A program made the position numbers and the translations under genes. The notes below the pieces were generated by a model. It worked only from the letters and a program-made list of their open reading frames with translations, made no database searches and had not been told where the DNA came from. A stretch of DNA of 17,301 bases from Euryarchaeota archaeon UBA136 (GTDB lineage Archaea > Thermoplasmatota > Poseidoniia > MGIII > CG-Epi1): positions 1 to 17,301 of the forward strand of contig DAXQ01000057.1 of NCBI GenBank assembly GCA_002506485.1, read 5' to 3'. Below are positions 1 through 6,911 of this stretch, piece by piece (positions within the stretch are counted from its first letter, which is position 1; every line of letters starts with the position of its first letter).

Positions 1-894
1 GATGCTTTGGAAGAATATCTTGGTGATGAGAAAAGCAAGGAAAGTAGTTTTGAGGATTTTCTGGATAATGGAGCAAAGATAGCTGTAAATATTAAGGTGA
101 TAAAGCGAGAAGACAGAATTCCTTCTTTTCATGCAGTAGTTGATTTTAATGGTACCAGCCCTCAGATGAAGAACAATCTGAATGCTCCAATCGCAGTTAC
201 TAAAGCAGCAGTATTGTACGTTTTTAGACTTCTGATCAATAAGGATATCCCTCTTAATTCTGGATGTCTGGACCAAATTGAGGTAATCATCCCCGAGGGT
301 TCCTTGTTGAACCCAGATGATAACGCGGCCGTGGTTGGAGGTAATGTTGAGACCTCACAGCGAATTACCGATGTCTTGCTGGGTGCTCTGGGGATTGCAG
401 CTGCTTCACAGGGGACAATGAACAATTTTGTGTTTGGTTCCGCTGATGACTCCGGGAATCAGTATTACGAAACGATAGCTGGGGGATCAGGGGCAATTGA
501 AGGTAGTGACGGTGCCTCGGCCGTTCAAGTTCATATGACCAATACGAGATCTACAGACCCGGAGATTCTTGAGCATCGGTTTAGGGAGATCAGGCTTGAA
601 TCATTCAGAATTCGTCATGGTTCAGGCGGTGATGGAAAAAACAAAGGTGGTGATGGAGTCATACGCGAGATTAACTTTCTGGAACCAAGAAAAGTATCAA
701 TAGTTTCTGAAAGGCGCAAAATTCCTCCTTATGGTGTTTCTGGTGGTGAACCTGCTTCCTGTGGTTCCAATCTTCTTAGGAAAGTATCAGGTGAGGAGAT
801 TGATTTAGGAGGTAAGGTGGAAAGGATTATTGAGTCTGGGGAGACTGTGATTATCAACACCCCAGGTGGTGGAGGTTTTGGTTCTAAAATCTGA
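1..894 (+). CDS. Hydantoinase B / 5-oxoprolinase family protein, C-terminal part (5' end outside window)
   Basis: The frame is already open at base 1 and ends at TGA 892-894, leaving 297 codons. HyuB-type proteins are usually over 500 residues, so roughly the C-terminal half is present. Family hallmarks are visible: GGNVETSQRITD followed by a Gly/Ala-rich helix near codons 115-140, the YETIAGGSGA segment near codon 160, a HMTNTRSTDPEILE stretch, and the Gly-rich ending TPGGGGFG. Members pair with a HyuA-type ATPase subunit or domain and hydrolyse cyclic amides (hydantoins, N-methylhydantoin or 5-oxoproline) using ATP. The substrate cannot be told from this part. No signal peptide can be judged and the protein is presumably cytoplasmic. 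A TTG codon at 7 gives an apparent start but is almost certainly internal. The next gene begins 35 bases downstream on the same strand with its own TATA-like box. Confidence 0.9.
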   Translation, partial: DALEEYLGDEKSKESSFEDFLDNGAKIAVNIKVIKREDRIPSFHAVVDFNGTSPQMKNNLNAPIAVTKAAVLYVFRLLINKDIPLNSGCLDQIEVIIPEGSLLNPDDNAAVVGGNVETSQRITDVLLGALGIAAASQGTMNNFVFGSADDSGNQYYETIAGGSGAIEGSDGASAVQVHMTNTRSTDPEILEHRFREIRLESFRIRHGSGGDGKNKGGDGVIREINFLEPRKVSIVSERRKIPPYGVSGGEPASCGSNLLRKVSGEEIDLGGKVERIIESGETVIINTPGGGGFGSKI

Positions 895-903
895 CCTCAA
901 AAC

Positions 904-909
904 TTTTAT
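904..909 (+). promoter_or_regulatory. TATA-like box for the subtilase gene
   Basis: TTTTAT lies about 24 bases before ATG 930 and about 27 before the second ATG at 933. This matches archaeal TATA spacing for a leaderless transcript. There is no convincing Shine-Dalgarno in the short gap after the upstream stop. The spacing slightly favours ATG 933 as the true start. Confidence 0.4.
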
Positions 910-929
910 GACGAGCATGTTATCGTGAA

Positions 930-2963
930 ATGATGCGAAGACTGAATGTTGCTATGATTGTCGCCTTTTTGGTCTTTTCAACCCTTCCAGCATCTAGCTC
1001 TAACTTGGAACCTGAATCAGAAGTTTATCTCTCTGAGATTCCCAAAGTCAAGACCAATGAATGGCGGGAATCCTCGTGGTGGGAAACCACAGTTCGAGAT
1101 TTGAATCGTAATGGAATAGTAGATTGGCTCGAACCTCTTGAAGATGAATATCAGGTTGGCGTATCTTTCGTTTCGGAACCAACCGATGAAGATCTGCAAG
1201 CTCTGGTTGACTTAGGCTTGGAAGTCAGATATCATCTGACTTCGGTAAATGCCCTTCTTCTGGGCTTTGTTGAACCAGATTTGTACCCACAGATTTCTCA
1301 GTTTCCAGGCGTAGTAATGGTCGAACCTTATGGAAGCGTGGTGTTCTATGGTGACGTCCAAACACCTGCTGTCAAGGCCAGCAATTCCTCAGTTTATCCA
1401 GAAGGAGCCTGGGATCTTGGATTTACGGGTAAAGGAGTCAATATTGCTATTGTTGATACTGGGATTGACAATGAACATCCGGGACTGGAGGGTAAATTTG
1501 TTGCAGGTTTTGATGCAGTCTGTACTGATGATCCACTCTGTTTGGCATCTCTTCAGGAGGATGACGGAAGCTTTGATCCGGATGATCAGAATCAGCATGG
1601 AACTGCGTGTTCAGGTATGGCTACGAGTACAGGCCTTCTGTCTGGTGGTGAGAAAACCAATTTCACTGGAGCTGCACCGGATGCCAAGCTAGTTGATGTC
1701 AGAATCGGAACCGCATTAGGGGCTGGACCTTTTGAGAATTACATACTTGAGCAAGAATTTTACGAATCTGCTATGAATGGCATTCAGTGGGTAATTGATA
1801 ACAAAGATACAGCATGGCCCGGAGCAGAAAATGAGAGCTATGGTATAGATGTAATTTCTTTATCTTGGGGAATCACCTCACATGAGGATGGTGGTTCTGA
1901 TGGAACAGACATGTTCTCAAGAATATTGGATGAGGCCACTTTGGCAGGTATTGCTGTTTCCGTGGCTGCAGGAAACAGTGGGTCTGATAATGATGGATTG
2001 TCTGGGATGGGTGCATCCAGTCTTTCGATTACGGTCGGAGCACTTGATGACAAGAATACAATAGATCGTGTTGATGACGGTATTGCTTCATACTCTAGTC
2101 GTGGCCCTCGCAAGGATAACAATGATGGCAACCCTTATGATGAGATGAAACCAGATATCTCAGCACCGGGAACAAATATAGTCCAGGCAGAGGCCTGCTA
2201 TGCTAGTGGAAGTTGCTACAATAGGATTCCTGGTCAGGATGCCTCAGATAATGGATATAGTGGTCGAGGTAGTGGAACGTCCTACGCTACCCCCTCAATT
2301 TCAGGAATAATTGCGTTGGTACTAGAGGCCAATCCGGATTTGAATCCACTTGAGGTTCGTGAAATACTCCGCCTAACCGCAGAAAGAAAAGAAACACTTT
2401 CCTCTGCAGATGGAGAAGGTGTAGAGGATGGACCATGGGCAACGGAGCCAGATCTGGATCCCTACTGGAATCGCCATTTTGGATGGGGTATGGTTGATGC
2501 TCATGAGGCAGTTAAATCCGCTCTTGCGAATATTGACACTGAGAATCTTAACGTAGACTTACAGACCTATATCACTAATCAGGTAAGTGGCACTGAATTT
2601 ACAACATTTAGTGGAATCTCTTGGGCCAGAACCGATTCTGTTGAGAAAGTGGAATACAGTTTAGATGGTAAGTCATGGAAAGAAGTTCAATACGAGAGCG
2701 GTTCTAATGCATCCATATACCTTAATTGGGTCATTTCACTTGATTCTGAGGAATTGGCATTTACTGGTGACCATGTCCTATTAGTGAGATCCGCTGGTGG
2801 AAATGGAACCCATTCCATTGCTGACCATTCAGAATTCTATGCTAATGGTGAATCGGCAGAAATGAAGAGTGATCGCATGCTTGCTATTTTTGTTGTGATT
2901 GGAACTCTAATTCTGGCTGTTATTGGTGTGACAGCCTTCCGAAAGAAGTTATTCACTGACTGA
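930..2963 (+). CDS. Secreted, membrane-anchored subtilisin-like serine protease (S8)
   Basis: 677 residues. An N-terminal signal peptide (about 1-24, basic MMRRLN then a hydrophobic core ending near ASSS) is followed by a propeptide-like region to about 145. The peptidase domain (about 160-530) holds the full catalytic set: Asp176 (IVDTGID), His223 (QHGTACSGMA), oxyanion Asn349 (AAGNSG) and Ser451 (GTSYATP). A beta-rich domain follows (about 545-640), then one membrane helix (about 650-670) and a basic tail RKKLF. The enzyme should therefore sit on the outer face of the membrane and cleave extracellular proteins. Residues 57-68 (D-x-N-x-N-G-x-x-D-x-x-E) form a textbook EF-hand/dockerin-like calcium loop in the pro-region. 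ATG 933 is an equally possible start. The 3' end overlaps the convergent alkyltransferase gene by 15 bases. Family assignment is secure; substrate is unknown. Confidence 0.95.
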   Translation: MMRRLNVAMIVAFLVFSTLPASSSNLEPESEVYLSEIPKVKTNEWRESSWWETTVRDLNRNGIVDWLEPLEDEYQVGVSFVSEPTDEDLQALVDLGLEVRYHLTSVNALLLGFVEPDLYPQISQFPGVVMVEPYGSVVFYGDVQTPAVKASNSSVYPEGAWDLGFTGKGVNIAIVDTGIDNEHPGLEGKFVAGFDAVCTDDPLCLASLQEDDGSFDPDDQNQHGTACSGMATSTGLLSGGEKTNFTGAAPDAKLVDVRIGTALGAGPFENYILEQEFYESAMNGIQWVIDNKDTAWPGAENESYGIDVISLSWGITSHEDGGSDGTDMFSRILDEATLAGIAVSVAAGNSGSDNDGLSGMGASSLSITVGALDDKNTIDRVDDGIASYSSRGPRKDNNDGNPYDEMKPDISAPGTNIVQAEACYASGSCYNRIPGQDASDNGYSGRGSGTSYATPSISGIIALVLEANPDLNPLEVREILRLTAERKETLSSADGEGVEDGPWATEPDLDPYWNRHFGWGMVDAHEAVKSALANIDTENLNVDLQTYITNQVSGTEFTTFSGISWARTDSVEKVEYSLDGKSWKEVQYESGSNASIYLNWVISLDSEELAFTGDHVLLVRSAGGNGTHSIADHSEFYANGESAEMKSDRMLAIFVVIGTLILAVIGVTAFRKKLFTD

Positions 2964-3425
2964 ATTTTTCTTTTCGTGCTCCAGCAGCCATTCCTTTGCT
3001 CCGGGATTACCAGACCAGCCGGTGACATTGTTCCTGCCTACCACACGGTGGCAGGGGATGATTACAGGTATTTTATTTCTTGCACATGCACTTCCCACTG
3101 CCCGGTATGCCTTTGGTCTTCCAATCTCGGAAGCGATATCCGAGTAGGTCTTTGTCTCACCTAGAGGTATTCTCATCAGCCTCTCCCATACGTCTTTCTG
3201 AAATTGAGTGCCTTGCATTTGGACTTTGATTCCCAGAGAGTCAGTTTTACCTGAGAAATAGTTATCCAATTGTTTAATGGTTTCATTTGCAAATGAATCA
3301 AGCTGAAACTTATCGGCTCCCTTCTTTGGAGAAGCTACAGCTGCCCATTTTATTCTGATAACTTTCTGGTTATGAATTGAGATTATCAAAGGACCAACTG
3401 GAGAGTTGTAAACTAATTCCGGCAT
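2949..3425 (-). CDS. ogt: Methylated-DNA--[protein]-cysteine S-methyltransferase
   Basis: 158 residues from ATG 3425; a GTG codon directly upstream (3428) would add one residue. The protein repairs O6-alkylguanine in DNA by irreversible transfer of the alkyl group to its own cysteine. The active-site motif IPCHRVVG is intact (Cys125 from the ATG). It is preceded by the helix-turn-helix segment TYSDIASEIGRPKAYRAVGS, which carries the conserved arginine of the recognition helix, and followed by the GxxxKxWLLEHE helix with the expected Glu. An N-terminal beta-rich domain (about 1-70) completes the standard Ogt/MGMT layout, and the length is normal. The gene runs convergently into the subtilase (15-base overlap) and divergently from the gene at 3466, only 40 bases away. 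A weak TTAAGT-like box on this strand at 3448-3454 sits about 26 bases before ATG 3425. It has no evident functional tie to its neighbours. Confidence 0.95.
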   Translation of the reverse strand: MPELVYNSPVGPLIISIHNQKVIRIKWAAVASPKKGADKFQLDSFANETIKQLDNYFSGKTDSLGIKVQMQGTQFQKDVWERLMRIPLGETKTYSDIASEIGRPKAYRAVGSACARNKIPVIIPCHRVVGRNNVTGWSGNPGAKEWLLEHEKKNSVSE

Positions 3426-3437
3426 CACAGGTAAGTC

Positions 3438-3454
3438 TTAAATCAATACTTAAC
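3438..3454. promoter_or_regulatory. Overlapping divergent TATA-like boxes between ogt and the gene at 3466
   Basis: On the plus strand TTAAAT (3438-3443) is centred about 25.5 bases before GTG 3466. On the minus strand GTTAAGT (within 3448-3454) is centred about 26 bases before ATG 3425. Both distances match archaeal leaderless promoters. The two boxes lie about 10 bases apart, so the transcription complexes for the two genes could not easily sit together. This is inferred from spacing and A/T content only. Confidence 0.35.
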
Positions 3455-3465
3455 AATATCTCCGA

Positions 3466-4305
3466 GTGCGCATTCCGATTACTGTTGTCATAGGTGTCGT
3501 TCTGGCAATTGTTGGCGTCATTGGTCTGACGGTTATTTTCCCGAATTTCATGGCGACAAATGGTGAAGATTTTGTTAATCAGATTGACACATCTTCGGGT
3601 CTCGAGAAATACCAAGATTATGGAGTTGGAGACACGGTAACCATAGTAGATACTATAGCCCGAATGGAATTTGGTGATGGCCAGACCCAGATTTGGTTAG
3701 ATACAATTGGCAAATCGCCAAGCGATCCACCTTTCCGTTTCGGCTCAAATCTAATGGGAGATTACGGGGTTGGTAATCAGGTAATTATCACATTTGAGGT
3801 TGTAAAGGATAGTAATGGCCATCATACCCCCGATGCAAATTATCAGGAGAATGGTCTTAGTCCGGATGCCATAAGTTCCAGGTACTCAACCGTTAATGAG
3901 TACATCTTTATTGCTCTATTAGTTGCAGGTTTGGGCATAATGGTCTATGGAGGTTATTCGTCTTTCAAGGGTGGTAGTCCACTAAGTCCTGTGACTATGA
4001 CACCGGATGATGATTGGGGTTTTCCTCAAGCACCCCCTGTGGCTCCAGCAGCGCCGATGACACCACCGCAACCCCAGTTTCCTCCCAGTACCGCAGCGAT
4101 ACCACAACCTGCACCCGTATCTCCACCTCCACAACCAGTTCCTCAACCAGCTGGTGCTCCATCAACAATGACTATTACAGTGCCACCGGGTGTTGTTTCC
4201 GGTCAGGTTTTGACAGTTACAATGCCAAATGGGCAAGTAGTTAATGTAGAAGTTCCTCCTGGCAGTTCGTCAGGTTCTCAATTCACGATAACGGTGAAAC
4301 AATGA
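3466..4305 (+). CDS. Two-helix membrane protein with Pro-rich linker and C-terminal twin VPPG module
   Basis: 279 residues, start GTG 3466. I do not recognise a named family for the whole protein. A first hydrophobic helix (about 5-25) is followed by a beta-rich extracytoplasmic-looking domain (about 45-140). That domain has two YGVGD/YGVGN repeats, each leading into a strand, and may be an OB-fold-like barrel (inference). A second membrane helix (about 146-163) follows, then a Pro/Gln/Ala-rich linker (about 170-233). The C-terminal module (234-279) consists of two similar units, ITVPPGVVSGQVLTVTMPNG and VNVEVPPGSSSGSQFTITV. This VPPG..G..(F/L) pattern is known from assorted archaeal and eukaryotic proteins without a clear role. 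The stop overlaps the next start (ATGA at 4302), so it is translationally coupled to the peptide-binding lipoprotein and probably works at the same membrane site. A leaderless-type TATA box precedes it. Confidence 0.75.
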   Translation: MRIPITVVIGVVLAIVGVIGLTVIFPNFMATNGEDFVNQIDTSSGLEKYQDYGVGDTVTIVDTIARMEFGDGQTQIWLDTIGKSPSDPPFRFGSNLMGDYGVGNQVIITFEVVKDSNGHHTPDANYQENGLSPDAISSRYSTVNEYIFIALLVAGLGIMVYGGYSSFKGGSPLSPVTMTPDDDWGFPQAPPVAPAAPMTPPQPQFPPSTAAIPQPAPVSPPPQPVPQPAGAPSTMTITVPPGVVSGQVLTVTMPNGQVVNVEVPPGSSSGSQFTITVKQ

Positions 4306-6650
4306 AAGAAAAATTGCGTAAATCTGGTTCGTTGGCCATTATAGGCCTGTTACTCTTTTCAGGTTGTCTAGGGCTAGGTTCGGAAGAAGCAATTGGGGAC
4401 AATCTCAATCCTCAGGCAGTTTTGGAAGTAGTTTCTGGAGAAACCGTTGTTAGTCTTGGTTCATCCCTTCAATTTGACGCGTCAGAATCATACGATGAAG
4501 ATGGTAGTATCAGTTCTTACAGTTGGGACTTTGGTGACGGTTCAACGGGTACCAATGCAATGGAGATCCAAAAGTACATGTTCCCTGGAGAATACATTGT
4601 CTCTTTGTCGGTTACTGACAATAAGGGTGCAGTTGGTAACAACGATCGCCGATTGACGTATGTTACAGTTTTACATCCTGAGATTTCCGCATCTTCAGAT
4701 TCACCACCTCATGCCATAATATCAGTTAAGTCATCTGTGGTTGTCCCTGGGACTGATATCGAGTTCAATGGTGCAGGTTCATGGTCATATCTGGACGGTT
4801 CCGCTTCCAGTGATGAGATCACATCTTGGGATTGGGACTTTGGCGATGGCCAAACGGCTACAGGAAACCTTGTTACACACACGTTTGGAACGGCCGGTGG
4901 CCTGACAGGATACACGGCAGTTGGCAACTATTTAGTTACTCTGACAGTTAGGAATAATAATGGTTTGACAGATGTAGTCTACCAAACAATTAGGGTTATA
5001 CCCAGAGAAATCTCTACAGAAGGCTCAGCGAATCCAGATGTCTTGACATCAGTCTCAATAGGTGATCCAGTTAGTCTGGACCCAGCAGAGGCCTACGATA
5101 CGGCCAGTGGTGCGGTTTTAACAAACAGTTATGAGACATTGGTGTTTTACGACCGTGAACGAACAGATAAACTAATTCCAATTCTTTCCGAAGAGCTTCC
5201 AACGGTCCAGAATGGTGGTATTTCCAATGAAGGCATGACTTATACATTCAAGATAAGGCAGGGGGTAACTTTCCATGATGATTCAACAATGGATGCAGAC
5301 GATGTCGTGTTCTCGATAAATCGTTTGATAACCATGGACCTAGCTGCAGGTCCGGCCTGGATGTACACGGAGCTTCTGGACAAGACGGATGCAGATGGTG
5401 ATGGTATAGCAGATAGTATAGTCAAGATTGATCAATATACTGTCCAATTCAATCTGAACCAATCAGCACCCCGTTTCTTGGCTATAATGGCGTATAATGG
5501 GGCTTCGATATTGTCTCAGGACTGGGTTTCCAAGCAAGGCTGTTCTGTTCCAATCTATGGACAGGAGTGCTTTGGCATACAGGAGGAGGTTATGGGTACT
5601 GGACCCTATATGATGAATGAGGATTATGGTGGGAAATGGGTTCGTGAGCAATATGTCCTAATGCAGTATTATCCTGATTACTGGAGAGGATGGAGCGCCT
5701 CTGAGCGACAGGCCTATGGTTTCCCGGAGGGATATATCAAGACAGTTCTAATCAAAAAGAATAACGATCAGCAGTCCCGGACCCTTGAACTGAGGTCAGG
5801 TAAGGCAGATTTCGCCTATATCGAACCAAATTCCAGGGAAGATGTATTGGGTTATGAAGGTATAGAGTATGTTGGTCAGCTGAAATCACTAAGCATGGGT
5901 TTCATAGGCTTTAACCACAACATAGCGAGTTATGAGAATACTGCTCCATCCAGTGATTTCTTTGCTGATGTTAATATCCGGAAGGCCTTTTGTTATTCCT
6001 TCAATTACGATTCATACATAGATGACATATTGGATGGTTTTGGGACCAAACCTACTGGTCCTATACCCGATGGTTTGTTAGGCTTCAATCCCAATGGCCC
6101 GCAGTATAGTTTTAACCCGAGTATGGCCGAGCAATATTTCAAGGAAGCTGGGGTCTGGGATACCGGTTTCGAGCTGACTGCATTTTACAATTCAGGTAAC
6201 GATGTTAGGATGGATGCTTTGTTGATGCTTGAGAACAATGTTGAGTCCATGAATACTAAATTTGAGATTGAGGTTCAGGGTCTTGAATGGCCAGATTATC
6301 TTGATAAGTTGAGAGCAAATGAGTTGCCTCTTTTCTTCCTTGGCTGGGCCCCGGATTATGCAGATCCTCACAATTATGCGCATCCGTTCCTGCACAGTTC
6401 TGGTCACTTCCCCCACTATCTGGGATTTGAGTATGAGGACATAGACGATCTGATAATGGATGCCGCGTCTGAATCAGACTCATCAATTCGGGAGGATATG
6501 TATGAGGAACTTGCAGATCTGGAACACGAGAAAGCATTGTACATCTGGAGTAGCCAGGGTATAGGATATCATTTTGAGAGGGACTGGGTAAATGGCTGGT
6601 ACCACAACATGATGCACAGCCTTCTGTATTACACTCTTAGCAAAGACTGA
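4302..6650 (+). CDS. PKD-domain lipoprotein, ABC transporter peptide-binding protein (SBP family 5)
   Basis: 782 residues. A lipoprotein signal peptide ends in the lipobox LLFSGC (Cys22). Two PKD domains follow (about 36-123 and 137-233), each with the WDFGDG signature (75-80 and 178-183). The rest (about 240-780) is a family 5 solute-binding protein (DppA/OppA/NikA type): early segment SIGDPVSLDPAEAYD, the GMTYTFKIRQGVTFHDDSTMDADDVVFSI block at about 311-339, and a later NIRKAFCYSFNYD segment. The total is about 240 residues longer than usual family members because of the PKD stalk. Residues 363-371 (D-A-D-G-D-G-I-A-D) form an EF-hand-like calcium loop in a small insertion. The protein should be anchored outside the cell and feed oligopeptides or similar ligands to the permease encoded 260 bases downstream. 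It is coupled to the preceding gene by an ATGA overlap. Exact ligand is unknown. Confidence 0.95.
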   Translation: MKEKLRKSGSLAIIGLLLFSGCLGLGSEEAIGDNLNPQAVLEVVSGETVVSLGSSLQFDASESYDEDGSISSYSWDFGDGSTGTNAMEIQKYMFPGEYIVSLSVTDNKGAVGNNDRRLTYVTVLHPEISASSDSPPHAIISVKSSVVVPGTDIEFNGAGSWSYLDGSASSDEITSWDWDFGDGQTATGNLVTHTFGTAGGLTGYTAVGNYLVTLTVRNNNGLTDVVYQTIRVIPREISTEGSANPDVLTSVSIGDPVSLDPAEAYDTASGAVLTNSYETLVFYDRERTDKLIPILSEELPTVQNGGISNEGMTYTFKIRQGVTFHDDSTMDADDVVFSINRLITMDLAAGPAWMYTELLDKTDADGDGIADSIVKIDQYTVQFNLNQSAPRFLAIMAYNGASILSQDWVSKQGCSVPIYGQECFGIQEEVMGTGPYMMNEDYGGKWVREQYVLMQYYPDYWRGWSASERQAYGFPEGYIKTVLIKKNNDQQSRTLELRSGKADFAYIEPNSREDVLGYEGIEYVGQLKSLSMGFIGFNHNIASYENTAPSSDFFADVNIRKAFCYSFNYDSYIDDILDGFGTKPTGPIPDGLLGFNPNGPQYSFNPSMAEQYFKEAGVWDTGFELTAFYNSGNDVRMDALLMLENNVESMNTKFEIEVQGLEWPDYLDKLRANELPLFFLGWAPDYADPHNYAHPFLHSSGHFPHYLGFEYEDIDDLIMDAASESDSSIREDMYEELADLEHEKALYIWSSQGIGYHFERDWVNGWYHNMMHSLLYYTLSKD

Positions 6651-6718
6651 TTTAGGATTCACACTCAATTATATATATATTGCCAAAAACTGACGATGGT
6701 GTGCCTTTTCTGGCATAG

Positions 6719-6841
6719 GTGTTTTATATCTGGACTCATCAGGGTATAACTTTCCACGTAGAACGTGACTGGGTACAGGGATACTATTCCAATCCTATGC
6801 ACTCTGGTCCTTACTACTACGATCTGGCAAAGTTGTACTGA
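6719..6841 (+). pseudogene. C-terminal remnant of a second peptide-binding protein gene
   Basis: A 40-codon open stretch ending at TGA 6839-6841 encodes VFYIWTHQGITFHVERDWVQ and onward to YYYDLAKLY. It aligns without gaps to the C-terminus of the intact binding protein just upstream: the shared pattern is YIW..QGI..H.ERDWV.G.Y.N.MHS..YY, about 20 identities over 32 positions. The codon before it in frame is TAG (6716-6718), and no matching sequence could be seen further upstream. It is best read as the tail of a lost tandem paralogue. It could in principle be translated from GTG 6719, but a free 40-residue tail is unlikely to be functional. The AT repeat at about 6669-6680 upstream could be an old promoter. 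Confidence 0.75.
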
Positions 6842-6856
6842 ATATATTGACAATAC

Positions 6857-6877
6857 GGGAGCCCCTACGGGGCTCCC
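6857..6877. terminator. Perfect 9-bp hairpin before the permease operon (possible terminator or regulatory stem-loop)
   Basis: GGGAGCCCC (6857-6865) and GGGGCTCCC (6869-6877) are exact inverted repeats around a 3-base loop TAC. The stem is very GC-rich against an A/T-rich surrounding. It begins 15 bases after the stop of the binding-protein remnant and ends 6 bases before the TATA box of the permease operon. No T-run follows, so a classical intrinsic terminator is doubtful. It may end transcripts from upstream or act as an operator beside the BRE/TATA. Confidence 0.5.
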
Positions 6878-6883
6878 AACGTG

Positions 6884-6890
6884 TATTTAA
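6884..6890 (+). promoter_or_regulatory. TATA box of the permease-ATPase operon
   Basis: TATTTAA is centred 25 bases before GTG 6912, the spacing expected for an archaeal leaderless transcript. It lies just after the GC-rich hairpin and is the only good box before the permease gene. This suggests the transporter operon has its own promoter, separate from that of the binding protein. Confidence 0.5.
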
Positions 6891-6911
6891 CAGCCAATCT
6901 TTAGGCCGGCC

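Noticed and set aside
3370..3615. 81-codon minus-strand open frame across the ogt promoter region
   Set aside because: Overlaps both ogt and the gene at 3466, low complexity Asn-rich translation, no start signal.
6669..6680. AT dinucleotide run as a repeat or CRISPR-like element
   Set aside because: Only a short (AT)n tract, no repeat-spacer structure; at most an old TATA region.
6665..6853. 62-codon minus-strand open frame between the binding protein and the permease
   Set aside because: Antisense to the recognisable binding-protein remnant; arises from that remnant.
6857..6877. Hairpin as a classical intrinsic terminator
   Set aside because: The stem is excellent but no T-run follows, so a standard terminator role is not supported; kept only as a possible terminator or regulatory stem.
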